Shown here: piece by piece, positions 43,564 to 53,399 of the stretch
Layout of the letters: the number at the start of each line of letters is the position of its first letter
Position numbering within the stretch: the first letter of the stretch is position 1
Source of the DNA: SM1-50 sp964467345
GTDB taxonomy: Archaea; Thermoplasmatota; E2; DHVEG-1
DNA: 64,000 nucleotides
NCBI GenBank assembly: GCA_964467345.1
Contig: CAYXPY010000009.1
Span: 8,824 to 72,823, forward strand
Direction: 5' to 3'
Made by a program: the position numbers and the translations under genes
The notes under the pieces: generated by a model
What the model was told of the DNA's origin: nothing
What the model saw: only the letters and a program-made list of their open reading frames with translations
Databases searched by the model: none

Positions 43564-43980
43564 TTATGATGCTTTTTCAAGAACGACTTTCTTTTCAGAA
43601 ATAGAATCCGTGATATCAACGTTCTGCCCATCAGGTGTTAATCCAGGGGGTGGTTCTTTTCCCTCTTCTTTTATCTTGTACCGAGCGCATTGTTCGTGAT
43701 TATCCTTCGACAGACAATACTGATAGGTTGGTCTGGTGACATACTCATAGATAGCAGGGTCCTGGTTTATTAATCTGAAAAACTCAGGGACATCATCAGG
43801 GAACATATTCAGACAGGTGGTAAGATATTTACAGCGGAAATCACTTTGAAGGATGTTGTAGACTAGACATTTCCGATACCCGCCATCTGATTCACATGCA
43901 GAGAAATCTTTGTATTGAATAATCGCGGGATATGTTCGTATACAATCCCTGGTAAAGTCAATATAATACGGACAACCCAT
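43564..43980 (-). CDS. Cysteine-rich cytosolic protein, unknown
   Basis: The product has 138 residues from ATG 43980. It has about ten cysteines in the first 110 residues (MGCPYYIDFTRDCIRTY, ACESDGGYRKCLVYN, DFRCKYLTTCLNMF, YQYCLSKDNHEQCARY) and no signal peptide. The cysteine spacing suggests one or two Fe-S or zinc sites. Proteins of this look occur in methanogens and related archaea as uncharacterised. A divergent promoter with an inverted repeat lies at 44001-44017. Confidence 0.65.
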   Translation of the reverse strand: MGCPYYIDFTRDCIRTYPAIIQYKDFSACESDGGYRKCLVYNILQSDFRCKYLTTCLNMFPDDVPEFFRLINQDPAIYEYVTRPTYQYCLSKDNHEQCARYKIKEEGKEPPPGLTPDGQNVDITDSISEKKVVLEKAS

Positions 43981-44000
43981 AACCACTCACGACTGCATCC

Positions 44001-44017
44001 TATCATATAGTATGATA
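44001..44017 (-). promoter_or_regulatory. Inverted repeat at the promoter of the cysteine-rich gene
   Basis: TATCATATAGTATGATA is a perfect repeat (TATCATA/TATGATA, spacer TAG) about 20 bases before ATG 43980, overlapping the likely TATA/initiator region. It shares the core ATAGTAT with the repeat at 38676-38696. Confidence 0.4.
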
Positions 44018-44140
44018 AAAATGTTGTGTCTTTGGAACACATAATAGGTACTGACTTCAAACCAGACGACCAGTTTTTTCAAAAAAAGAAAAGAAAGCTT
44101 TAAATCAACAAGGAGTATAAGATTCACAGGGGATTGTCCA

Positions 44141-45928
44141 ATGAAGAAACACCTGACATCATTACTAATAATACTCTTTGTTTTAACTCCCGTTCTGGGA
44201 TGTGCGACACAAAGCACTACTGTACAGATGGTTCAGAACACCACCGAAGACCATGGTACAAACAATCCGATGGGAGTCCTTTCTCGTTTCAAGAAAACCT
44301 CAATGGTCCCCATGCGTGACGGGGTAATGCTGGCAACAGACGTCTATCGACCGATCTTTCGATCACGCATCCCCCATGCAACGATCCTTATCAGAACACC
44401 CTATGACAAAAATAACGCCGCGTTCGCCGGCATCATCGGAATCATCAAAGGATGGCCGACCGTCATCCAAGATATGCGAGGACGGGGCGCATCAGAAGGT
44501 GTTGACAGTGGTTTTAAAAACGACAGCGCTGATGGTGCTGATACACTCGCATGGATCGCGAATCAATCCTGGTGCAATGGGAAGATAATCACCTATGGAC
44601 TCTCCGCGTTAGGTATAGTGCAGTACTGTGCTGCTGGTGCAAACCCTCCGAATCTCACCTGCCAGTACATCCAAGTCGCCACACCAAACCTGTACAAACA
44701 CGCAGCATACCAAGGAGGTCAGTTCAGAAAGAACCTCGTGGAGGATTGGCTAGAAGACCAGGAGAGCGATTATCTTTTAGATGAGATTAAAGACAACGAG
44801 AACTTCACGTTGGGATACTGGGGGAATGTGACCCTTGATGATAACTGGGAGGACGTCAACGTCCCAGCGATCCACATCGGAGGTTGGTACGATATCTTCA
44901 GTCAAGGAACCATCGAAGGATACCTCGGGTATCAACACAAGGCAGGACCAGGGGCGCTAGGAAAATCAAAATTAATCATGGGTCCCTGGACGCATACTGG
45001 TTTTCTCTCACGAAAACAAGGACAGCTGACCTATCCACGGAACTCCCTTGACCGGTTTTCCCTTCAGATGTTCCAGGATATGGCCCAATTCTACGCCCTG
45101 AATACAACCGATGAGTTTTCCAGCTGGCCGACCGTCTCGTATTACATCATGGGAGATGTGACAGATCCTACAGCGCCGGGTAATGAATGGCGTTATGCTG
45201 ATGACTGGCCGATTCTTGCCGATGAAGTCTCCTGGTATTTCCATGAGGATGGATCGTTAAGCACACAGACACCAGGGTTTGCTGACCCACTCGTCTATGT
45301 CTACGATCCAACCGACCCGGTTCCAACAATCGGGGGGAAGAACCTGTATTCCCCTGCAGGCCCCTATGACCAACGAGCTGTGGAGAACCGCTCAGATGTT
45401 CTTGTCTTCACCAGCCCCCTCCTCCAGCAGCCCTATGAGGCCACCGGTCCAATCAAAGCGCGTCTGTACGTCTCCTCGGACTGCCCTGATACTGACTTTA
45501 CCGTCAAACTCACCGACGTATACCCGGATGGACGATCGATGCTGATCACCGATGGAATACTGCGGATGAGGAACAGAAACGGCCAGGATCAATGGGTGTT
45601 CATGGAACCAGACATCATCTACGAAATAGAAGTCGACCTCTGGAGCACAGCCTATATATGGAATACGGGTCACCAGATCCGCGTGGAGGTCTCCTCGTCG
45701 AACTATCCACGGTTCCTGAACAACCCGAACACCAGGGATGGCATCGACAAGAACACCACCTACACCGTTGCCCATAATACCCTGTATATTGATGAAACAC
45801 ATCCATCCTGTCTTCTCCTCCCAGTGCCCCATCCAGGGACGCGGTCCGTAGGATCACCATTGCGAGGAACAAGGATTTTTCCTCTTTTCTTTCGATTCTC
45901 CTTTCCAAATACAATGCTTACATATTGA
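44141..45928 (+). CDS. Secreted S15/CocE-type alpha/beta hydrolase
   Basis: The 595-residue protein has a signal peptide with a lipobox-like LTPVLGCATQ. The S15 (X-Pro dipeptidyl-peptidase/CocE/NonD) domain includes VPMRDGVMLATDVYRP, IRTPYDK, VIQDMRGRGASEG, the nucleophile serine in TYGLSALGIVQY, the acid in IHIGGWYDIFSQG and the histidine in IMGPWTHTGF. The C-terminal jelly-roll is present (SPLLQQPYEATGPIKARLYVSSD). It should act on peptides or esters outside the cell. The last 35 residues after HPSCLLLPV are basic and foreign to the family, possibly from a late frameshift. Confidence 0.9.
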   Translation: MKKHLTSLLIILFVLTPVLGCATQSTTVQMVQNTTEDHGTNNPMGVLSRFKKTSMVPMRDGVMLATDVYRPIFRSRIPHATILIRTPYDKNNAAFAGIIGIIKGWPTVIQDMRGRGASEGVDSGFKNDSADGADTLAWIANQSWCNGKIITYGLSALGIVQYCAAGANPPNLTCQYIQVATPNLYKHAAYQGGQFRKNLVEDWLEDQESDYLLDEIKDNENFTLGYWGNVTLDDNWEDVNVPAIHIGGWYDIFSQGTIEGYLGYQHKAGPGALGKSKLIMGPWTHTGFLSRKQGQLTYPRNSLDRFSLQMFQDMAQFYALNTTDEFSSWPTVSYYIMGDVTDPTAPGNEWRYADDWPILADEVSWYFHEDGSLSTQTPGFADPLVYVYDPTDPVPTIGGKNLYSPAGPYDQRAVENRSDVLVFTSPLLQQPYEATGPIKARLYVSSDCPDTDFTVKLTDVYPDGRSMLITDGILRMRNRNGQDQWVFMEPDIIYEIEVDLWSTAYIWNTGHQIRVEVSSSNYPRFLNNPNTRDGIDKNTTYTVAHNTLYIDETHPSCLLLPVPHPGTRSVGSPLRGTRIFPLFFRFSFPNTMLTY

Positions 45929-46019
45929 GCAGGCACAGATACTCAAACCAAAGAACACTGCATGATCAAAGCTGCAGCCCACAGATATATTTTTAAGGGA
46001 AATAGATGATATAAAATTT

Positions 46020-48047
46020 GTGAAAAAACGATTCTTTGAAAACAGACATCTTCAGATGAGGAAACATACTGTGGTACTCATTGTTTTCTTTGTTGTCGGA
46101 GTTACGGTCGTACAAGGGGGTACAACAGATTCAGACTGGGCATTACTCGATACAAACACCCACCCATCTCCCCATATACCAGAGCAGACGATGGTATCCC
46201 CGGATTCCCATCCAATACGTATAGTAAATGAAAACAGCATATTAACATTTAATGATCCTGTCTATTCCTCCACCCCTGATTGGGTCTCTAGTTCACCGCA
46301 TTATAGCACTGGTGGTGCGTTTGCTGATATCAACCAAGACACCTGGCTGGATTTTGTCGTTTCCGATGGCAACGACATGGGCCAAGGCCATGTGAGAGTC
46401 TACTTAAACGACGGCAATGGTCATCTCCCCACGACAGCTAGCTGGCAGTCGGCTGACGTCGCCTACAACGGTCATCTTGATGTCGCAGACGTCAATGGAG
46501 ACGGATGGCCTGATGTCGCGGTATCCTATCTTGGAACCGGGTCTTCATTTGGACCAATCGCCCGGTTGTACCTGAACAATAACGGGGTACTGTCTTCATC
46601 CCCGAGCTGGTCTGCGAATATCATTGGAAATTCCTTCGGTCTTGATTTCGGTGACGTGAACAATGATGGAAGACCAGACCTTGCGATTGCGACCGGATGG
46701 TCCTATGATTCGTATCATTATCATACCTATGTGTATGTGAATCAGAATGGTCAGTACGGGTCATCACCGAACTGGCAGTCGGCTGATGATACTATCTACA
46801 TGGGGATCTTATGGGTGGATGCTGATGATGACGGCTGGCTTGACCTTGCATGTATTGCAGATAGCGCTCAGACACAGATTTATCGAAACCTCAACGGTGT
46901 TCTTGAGACGACCGCAAGCTGGTATACCACGGATAGTGCCAATCAGTTCGGCATCATGCTTACCGCTGGTGATGTCACCGGTGATGGCATCCGTGAGTTA
47001 TTTGCCACTGATAACACCCAACTCGGGGGAGACGGACTGTTCAAACAATACACGGGTCTATCCGATGGTTTTTTTGAAACCAGTCACTCCTGGGGGTATT
47101 ACGCAGGGTATGGTTCTGCGGTCGCTCTCTCAGATGTGAACGGAGACAGCTTCCTTGACCTTGCCGGGGGCGCCTGGTGGGAGAACACCGGTATTTTCCT
47201 GAACCAAGGAGATGGTCTTCCAACAACACCATCCTGGAGTTCCTCGTATGCAACGGTTGTCGAAAAAATCGTCTTTGGAAACATTGGTCCAGCCTACTGT
47301 GAACAAACCTTCACCGAACAGTTCATTCCGTCTGGTGACCGCAAACTGTTTTATTTACCTCATCGACAGATACAAGGAATCGATCAGGTGACCTGTGACG
47401 GTACCATCTTATCCCAGTCAGAGTACACCAGCAGCCGTGACGAAGGCTGGGTGACAATCGGTACTGTTCCAACCGATGCTCTTGAGATAATCTACCGGTA
47501 TTCCGCATCTCAGGACATGGCTGTTACCAACTGGGACCCAAGTGTAGGGAACTATCTGCACTATAATAGAATAATAAACTATACTCTTCCTGAGATTGAT
47601 GGGATAACCTATACCGGTGCCAATTTAGAGTGCAGCGGAACCCTAAGCTGGGATTCCATTAACCCAGGAGCGACGGTTATAGGAAACTTCACCGTGGCAA
47701 ATAGCGGGGATCCTCAGACATTCTTGAACTGGGAGGTCGTCTCATACCCTTCATGGGGGACCTGGAGTTTTTCTCTATCATCAGGGGATAATCTCCCCTC
47801 CGGTGAGTCTATCAATGTCGTTGTCAATGTTGTTGCACCCTCTGAGGAAAATACGAGATACACTGGGGAAGTCATCATCGTCAATCGTGATAAAACCGGT
47901 GATTTTGGCATCATTCCCGTTGTTTTGAAAACACCGTCTATTTCGAAAAGCAAGTCAACAGCGTTTCAAAACGTATTCTTTTTCCCAGACGTACGGTGGT
48001 CGCTCTCGTCTTTTTTTTCTTCCAGCAGTAGGATGATACAACGGTAA
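46020..48047 (+). CDS. Secreted FG-GAP/VCBS-repeat beta-propeller protein
   Basis: The 675-residue protein starts at GTG 46020, with a signal peptide after a short basic start (KHTVVLIVFFVVGVTVVQG). Repeats carry calcium-type loops: DINQDTWLDFVVSDGN, DVNGDGWPDVAVSY, DVNNDGRPDLAIATG, DADDDGWLDLACIA, DVTGDGIRELFA, DVNGDSFLDLAGG. This is a seven-bladed FG-GAP/VCBS propeller, probably for ligand or surface binding. A beta-sandwich domain (NLECSGTLSWDSINPGATVIGNFTVANSG) follows. TATA box ATATATTTTTAAG (about 45985-45997) is about 28 bases upstream, so the mRNA is nearly leaderless. Confidence 0.85.
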   Translation: MKKRFFENRHLQMRKHTVVLIVFFVVGVTVVQGGTTDSDWALLDTNTHPSPHIPEQTMVSPDSHPIRIVNENSILTFNDPVYSSTPDWVSSSPHYSTGGAFADINQDTWLDFVVSDGNDMGQGHVRVYLNDGNGHLPTTASWQSADVAYNGHLDVADVNGDGWPDVAVSYLGTGSSFGPIARLYLNNNGVLSSSPSWSANIIGNSFGLDFGDVNNDGRPDLAIATGWSYDSYHYHTYVYVNQNGQYGSSPNWQSADDTIYMGILWVDADDDGWLDLACIADSAQTQIYRNLNGVLETTASWYTTDSANQFGIMLTAGDVTGDGIRELFATDNTQLGGDGLFKQYTGLSDGFFETSHSWGYYAGYGSAVALSDVNGDSFLDLAGGAWWENTGIFLNQGDGLPTTPSWSSSYATVVEKIVFGNIGPAYCEQTFTEQFIPSGDRKLFYLPHRQIQGIDQVTCDGTILSQSEYTSSRDEGWVTIGTVPTDALEIIYRYSASQDMAVTNWDPSVGNYLHYNRIINYTLPEIDGITYTGANLECSGTLSWDSINPGATVIGNFTVANSGDPQTFLNWEVVSYPSWGTWSFSLSSGDNLPSGESINVVVNVVAPSEENTRYTGEVIIVNRDKTGDFGIIPVVLKTPSISKSKSTAFQNVFFFPDVRWSLSSFFSSSSRMIQR

Positions 48048-48072
48048 TGGGCCTGTTGCTATGTGGACCAAT

Positions 48073-48126
48073 CCAACAGGAGTAATTCTCGGCGACAGAA
48101 TGCGGTTTTTTGACCTGTTGGTTTTT
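48073..48126 (+). terminator. Possible hairpin terminator after the propeller gene
   Basis: CCAACAGG (48073-48080) pairs with CCTGTTGG (48114-48121), followed by TTTTTC. The loop is 33 bases, long for a terminator, so this is tentative. Confidence 0.35.
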
Positions 48127-48310
48127 CGGATGGTTACATCTATCTCTTTCTTTTTTCTTTTACCAATTTACGATGTTAAGTGATTGTTTTAAAAAAGATT
48201 TAATACTGTTTTACAGAAGGCTAACCAACCTATTTTGAAGGTATGAAGCGTCGTTACACACTAAAAGTTTCCGTTGATATAAAACTAAAGTTGAATCATT
48301 TTGAATTCAT
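48127..48310. other. Gene-free AT-rich spacer
   Basis: This part of the 530-base gap before the sensor kinase holds T-rich runs and a weak 24-codon frame (ATG 48243) without good support. No clear gene is seen. The spacer ends at the conserved promoter element at 48311. Confidence 0.3.
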
Positions 48311-48330
48311 TTTTTAATCATTTTTTTATA
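48311..48330 (+). promoter_or_regulatory. Conserved 20-base promoter element, copy A
   Basis: TTTTTAATCATTTTTTTATA. It differs by a single base from the copy ahead of hsp20 (59211-59230) and shares its first 16 bases with the copy ahead of the cupredoxin gene at 63968-63984. The last bases act as the TATA box. It drives the region with the micro-ORF at 48398. Confidence 0.6.
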
Positions 48331-48397
48331 TTTCCAGTATATCATTTTGATACCATGAAATCGTTGATATGACACAGATAATCGGAGGAGAAACCAT

Positions 48398-48469
48398 ATG
48401 CCACAAACGATCAGGGCAGATGATCTCTTAACACAGCGATTTAAATGGATTAATGAAAATGTGATGTGA
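48398..48469 (+). CDS. Possible micro-protein, 23 aa
   Basis: ATG 48398 has a strong ribosome-binding site (CGGAGGAG, 8 bases upstream) and the promoter element above it. The 23-residue product is MPQTIRADDLLTQRFKWINE, then NVM and a TGA. The TGA overlaps a second ATG (TGATG) that opens 15 more codons in another frame (MDQPVDADSKHGLPF). The two short frames could be coupled, or be one decayed gene. No family was recognised. Confidence 0.4.
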   Translation: MPQTIRADDLLTQRFKWINENVM

Positions 48470-48623
48470 TGGATCAACCAGTAGATGCTGATAGTAAACA
48501 TGGTCTTCCATTTTAATTAATTTGAGGGAAAAATAGCATGATATACGGACTACGAGGGGGAAGAAAGTTATTTATAAAGTGTTGCCTTCTTTTTTCAGCA
48601 AGATACAAGAATGGGGGAGTTCA

Positions 48624-51600
48624 ATGAATAAAAGAGGTAAGTCTCAGAGAACAAATTCAACGAATAACTCTGATGATGCATATTATAAAAATGATTTGAT
48701 TACTAGAGATATTAGAAAAATTGGAATACCACCAATTAGCAATGCTCCATGGGGAACTCATTTTTGTCAATTCTATCAAACTAAGGAGGACTTGATTGAT
48801 ATTTTAGTCCCGTATTTTAAAACAGGACTGGAAAACAATGAGTTTTGTATGTGGATTACTTCCGATCCGCTCCGGACAGACGAAGCAAAGAAAGCACTTT
48901 CTAAGAAAGTAAATAACCTTGAGAAGTACATCCAAAAGGGTCAGATCGAAATCCTTGATTCATCTGAGTGGTATACGAAATCTGGGCGGTTTAATTCAGA
49001 TGAAGTGTTATCTGGTTGGGTGAATAAGGAGGCATGGGCACGAGAAAAAGGATTCGATGGATTACGGCTAACAGGGAATACGTTTTGGTTGGAGAAAAAA
49101 GACTGGGAGGATTTCACCAAATATGAAGAAAGCGTTAATAGTGTCATTGGTAAGTATCACATGATCGCAATTTGTTCATATTCCCTTGACAAATGTAATG
49201 CGTCTGAGATTATTGATGTGGTCAGCAACCATCAATTTGCGTTGATTAAAAAAGATAAGAAATGGCATCGAATTGAAAATCCAGAATTGAAAAAGGTAGA
49301 AGATTCCCTTAAAGCACAGCGTGAATTATTTGAAACTGTTGTCAACTCGATGCCGGCTGCAGTCAATCTTATTCGCGGTAGCGATCTGAGAATACAATTG
49401 ATCAACCCAGCATATCAGGTAATTGCTCCAGGGAAACAAATGATTGGGAAAACACTTGACGAACTATGGCCTGAAACAGGACAAAATTTCGCAAAGTTAT
49501 GTAAAGACGTGTTAGACACGGGTAAATCCTATCATGTAAACGATGAATTGAACATGATACGCCGCCACCCGGATGGACCTGCAGAGCCCGCGTATTTCAG
49601 TTGGTCGTTATATCGCGTACGCTTACCTGGTGATGATGGTTGGGGGATATTAAATACCGCCTGGGAGACCACCCAGCGAAAAAAAGCTGAGGAAGAACGA
49701 TTACGAAATATGAAAATATTTGATCAAATTCAAGATGGTATAATCATCTCTGACCCGAGTTACAGAATTACCTATTGGAATAAAGGTGCTGAAAAAATAT
49801 ACGGGTATTCCGAATCTGAGGCAATAGGTAAGGTTTCTTTTGAGCTTTTACAACCTACCTACGCCCCTGGAGAGCGCGAAAAAATAATTAATGAATTAAA
49901 ACTTACTGGGACATCGAAATCTTTAATCCATACCAAACATCGCAATGGCACAAGTATCTATACGGAAGCACATGCGACACGGCTTATTAATGACAATGGT
50001 AAAATATCTGGATATGTTGTTACAAATCGGGATGTCACTGAAACACAAAAAATGCAGAATTCGTTAACAGAAGCTGAAAAAAAATATCGAACAGTGGCTG
50101 AAAATACCTATGATTTTGAATTTTGGCTTGACCCCCGGGGAAAATATTTATATGTGTCTCCATCGTGTAAAAGGCTCACTGGCTTTTCAGCAGATCAATA
50201 TTATTCTCAACCTGATCTTCGTCAAACGATCATCCATCCTGACGATAAACAAATGTTTATGAATCACGTAAAAAATGAGGTTTCAAAGAAAAAACCAGGA
50301 GAATTGGAGCATCGCATCATTCATAACGATGGATCGATACGCTGGATCCATCATGTATGCCAACCAATTTGGGATGAAAACGGTCAATTTCTTGGTATTC
50401 GCGGGAGTAATCGAGATATTACAAAAAATAAACAAATGGCAGAGACATTAGAAAGACAACATAATGAATTAGAAACAATATTTGACACAGTTCCCGCATC
50501 AATCTTTTACAAAGATACACAAAATCGATTCTTACGAGTAAATAAAGCATTCACCACTATGATGGATTTACCAAAAGAGGAATTAGAAGGAAAATCCCTT
50601 TTTGACTTATATCCAAAGGATCAAGCAGAAGCATTCTGGAAAGATGATAAAGAAGTTATAGAATCAGGGCAACAAAAAATAAATATAATAGAACCAGTAG
50701 AAACGAAGAAAGGATTGCTCTGGGTTCAGACACATAAGATACCCTATCGTGATACGGCCGGGAATATCATAGGTGTTGTTGGATTTACTATTGATATTTC
50801 CGAGCGGAAAAAAGCAGAAGAACAATTACGGGAAACCACAGAGTATCTTGACAACCTCCTCAACTATGCGAACGCACCAATCATCGTTTGGGATAACGAT
50901 TTCAAAATCATTCGATTCAATCATGCATTTGAACACCTTACCGGTTATACCTCAAAAGAAGTAATTGGAAAAAACCTTGATCTTCTCTTCCCTAAAGATA
51001 CAAAAGAAAAATCGTTACAAAAAATTCAACAAACTCTTGGCGGGGAATATTGGGAATCCGTTGAAATACCAATTTTACAAAAAAATGGTCAAATTCGTAT
51101 CGCTCTGTGGAATTCTGCAAACATCTATGATAGATACGGAAATAAACTTCTTGCAACAATTGCGCAAGGACAGGACATAACCGAACGAAAACAAACTGAA
51201 GAGTCATTATATAAGAGTGAATTACGTCTGAAACTTGCTCAAGTTTCTGCGGGTGCTGGGTTATGGGACTGGGATCTGCTTTCTGGGAAGCTTGAATGGT
51301 CTGATGAGTTGTATTGTCTGTTTGGTTTGGATTCAAAAAAACCCCAGGCTACTTTCGATATCTGGCGAAGCGTCATTCATCCGGAGGATACACAAAAGGC
51401 TGAAGAGCGAATTCAGAATGCTATTAACAATCGCATTCCCCTCACAAATGAATATAGAGTTATATTACCCTCAGGTGAGATACGATGGATTAACGCTCTT
51501 GGTAGTACAACATACGACGATACGGGGAAACCAATTCGGATGACCGGTATATGCCTTGATATCACCGAACGGAAACGAAACGAGGAGATTATCAAAGAAA

Positions 51601-53399
51601 ATGAAGCCAGGTTAAAACATGCACAAGAAATAGCTCACCTTGGCAGCTGGGAATTAGATTTAATCACGAATCATCTCTCTTGGTCCGATGAAGTGTTCCG
51701 TATTTTCGGCTTGCAGTCTCAAGAATTTCCAGTTACCTATGAAAGATTTCTTGAAAGGGTTCATCCTGAAGACCGGGCAATAGTCGATTCAACGTATACG
51801 AATTCGATTAGAGAGGGAAAAAATTCTTATGATATAGAACATAGGATTTTAAGAAAAAATGGGGAAATCCGCTTTGTACATGAAAAATGTGAACATGTTC
51901 GTAATGATTCCGGAGACATCATTCGGTCGGTGGGAATGATTCATGATATTACAGATGCGAGAAAGGCTCAAACAGAACTCGTTCGTTTAGCATCATTCCC
52001 AGAAAAAAATCCAAACCCCATTATTGAACTGAACCTTTCTGGGAAAATCGAATACCTCAATCCAATATCAAAAGGACTGTTCTTAGATATTGAAAAGAAA
52101 CAATTCGATCATCCTTTTTTAAAAGGAATAAACAATATCATCACAGAGATTCAAGAACAAAAATATCCACGTTTCCGAGAAATAAAATGCAAGGAGAAAT
52201 ATTATCATCAATCCATAACCTACATTCCAGAGAGTAAACGAATCATTATTTACAGCACCGACATTACTTCCAGGAAACATGCTGAAGAAGAGCTAGAAAA
52301 GAGTGAAAAAAAATATCGATTGATCGTAGAAAATTCCATGTACGTCATTATGATGACTCAGCCAGATGGCATCATATCTTATATCAGTCCATCCAGTAAA
52401 GAACTCCTTGGGTATCCCCCAGAAGAGCTGATTGGAACGAATCCTTCAATAGCATATCCGGATGATGAGAAAAAAGTCCACCAAGCACTGACAAGGGCAT
52501 TAAACGGGGAAAAAGATTCTGGTTTTGAATATCGCATTCTAACGAAACAAGGTGAGGTTCGATGGGTCTCACATTCCTGGTCCCCGATTTTTCTTAATGA
52601 AACTCTTCAATCGATTATCAGTGTTGTGGTTGACATCACAGATCGAAAATCCTCAGAGGAAAAAATAAAAAAACTCAATGAAAATCTGATACGCCGCAGT
52701 ATCGAACTCGTGATAGCCAATAAGGAACTAGAGACGTTTAGCTACTCAGTCTCCCATGACTTACGAGCACCATTGCGAAGTATCGACGGATTCAGTCAGG
52801 CTTTATTAGAGGACTATGCAGGTAAACTCGATAAACAAGGAGAAGAGTACCTCCATCGGGTTCGGAATGCCACCAAACGCATGGAGCAACTCATCGATGA
52901 TTTGCTTCGATTGTCTCGATTGACGAGAACTGAAATGACCATAGAAACCGTTGATTTAGGAAAAATAGCCAATACTGTTATCAATGAATTAAAAAAAACT
53001 GATCCTTCACGGAAGTATAAATTCAAAACACAGAAGAATATTTTAACAGATGGTGATGCGAACCTCCTGAGCATCCTCCTTGAAAATCTCCTGGGAAACG
53101 CATGGAAATTTACCAAGAAGCGTAAATTTACTGAAATTGAATTTGGGAAAAAACAACAAGATAAAGAAACAGTGTTTTTCATTCGTGATAATGGAGCGGG
53201 ATTTAACATGAAATATGCTGATAAGTTATTTATCCCTTTCCAACGCCTCCATGATGACGCAGAGTATCCTGGAACCGGTATTGGTCTAGGTATCGTGGCT
53301 CGTATCGTAAATCGACATGGAGGACGGATTTGGGCAGAATCAGAGGAAAATAAAGGAACAACATTTTTATTTACTTTAGGAGGAAAAACAAATGAGTAG
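48624..53399 (+). CDS. Cytosolic sensor histidine kinase, MEDS plus nine PAS domains
   Basis: A 1591-residue protein without membrane helices. An N-terminal MEDS domain (PWGTHFCQFYQTKEDLIDILVPYF, residues about 40-215) is followed by about nine PAS/PAC units, each ending in a DITERK-like helix. Then come HisKA with the phospho-acceptor in YSVSHDLRAPLRSIDGF (about residue 1378) and HATPase with N-box ENLLGNAWKFT, G1 DNGAGF and G2 GTGIGLGI. It should autophosphorylate in response to several cytosolic signals (redox, haem or flavin ligands are typical for PAS). ATG 48624 is chosen for GGGGGAG; the TATA-like TTATTTATAAAG (48568-48579) excludes a GTG at 48579. It overlaps the regulator gene. Confidence 0.93.
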   Translation: MNKRGKSQRTNSTNNSDDAYYKNDLITRDIRKIGIPPISNAPWGTHFCQFYQTKEDLIDILVPYFKTGLENNEFCMWITSDPLRTDEAKKALSKKVNNLEKYIQKGQIEILDSSEWYTKSGRFNSDEVLSGWVNKEAWAREKGFDGLRLTGNTFWLEKKDWEDFTKYEESVNSVIGKYHMIAICSYSLDKCNASEIIDVVSNHQFALIKKDKKWHRIENPELKKVEDSLKAQRELFETVVNSMPAAVNLIRGSDLRIQLINPAYQVIAPGKQMIGKTLDELWPETGQNFAKLCKDVLDTGKSYHVNDELNMIRRHPDGPAEPAYFSWSLYRVRLPGDDGWGILNTAWETTQRKKAEEERLRNMKIFDQIQDGIIISDPSYRITYWNKGAEKIYGYSESEAIGKVSFELLQPTYAPGEREKIINELKLTGTSKSLIHTKHRNGTSIYTEAHATRLINDNGKISGYVVTNRDVTETQKMQNSLTEAEKKYRTVAENTYDFEFWLDPRGKYLYVSPSCKRLTGFSADQYYSQPDLRQTIIHPDDKQMFMNHVKNEVSKKKPGELEHRIIHNDGSIRWIHHVCQPIWDENGQFLGIRGSNRDITKNKQMAETLERQHNELETIFDTVPASIFYKDTQNRFLRVNKAFTTMMDLPKEELEGKSLFDLYPKDQAEAFWKDDKEVIESGQQKINIIEPVETKKGLLWVQTHKIPYRDTAGNIIGVVGFTIDISERKKAEEQLRETTEYLDNLLNYANAPIIVWDNDFKIIRFNHAFEHLTGYTSKEVIGKNLDLLFPKDTKEKSLQKIQQTLGGEYWESVEIPILQKNGQIRIALWNSANIYDRYGNKLLATIAQGQDITERKQTEESLYKSELRLKLAQVSAGAGLWDWDLLSGKLEWSDELYCLFGLDSKKPQATFDIWRSVIHPEDTQKAEERIQNAINNRIPLTNEYRVILPSGEIRWINALGSTTYDDTGKPIRMTGICLDITERKRNEEIIKENEARLKHAQEIAHLGSWELDLITNHLSWSDEVFRIFGLQSQEFPVTYERFLERVHPEDRAIVDSTYTNSIREGKNSYDIEHRILRKNGEIRFVHEKCEHVRNDSGDIIRSVGMIHDITDARKAQTELVRLASFPEKNPNPIIELNLSGKIEYLNPISKGLFLDIEKKQFDHPFLKGINNIITEIQEQKYPRFREIKCKEKYYHQSITYIPESKRIIIYSTDITSRKHAEEELEKSEKKYRLIVENSMYVIMMTQPDGIISYISPSSKELLGYPPEELIGTNPSIAYPDDEKKVHQALTRALNGEKDSGFEYRILTKQGEVRWVSHSWSPIFLNETLQSIISVVVDITDRKSSEEKIKKLNENLIRRSIELVIANKELETFSYSVSHDLRAPLRSIDGFSQALLEDYAGKLDKQGEEYLHRVRNATKRMEQLIDDLLRLSRLTRTEMTIETVDLGKIANTVINELKKTDPSRKYKFKTQKNILTDGDANLLSILLENLLGNAWKFTKKRKFTEIEFGKKQQDKETVFFIRDNGAGFNMKYADKLFIPFQRLHDDAEYPGTGIGLGIVARIVNRHGGRIWAESEENKGTTFLFTLGGKTNE

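Noticed and set aside
48243..48317. 24-codon frame MKRRYTLKVSVD...
   Set aside because: It runs into the conserved promoter element at 48311 and has only a weak ribosome-binding site; no second line of support.
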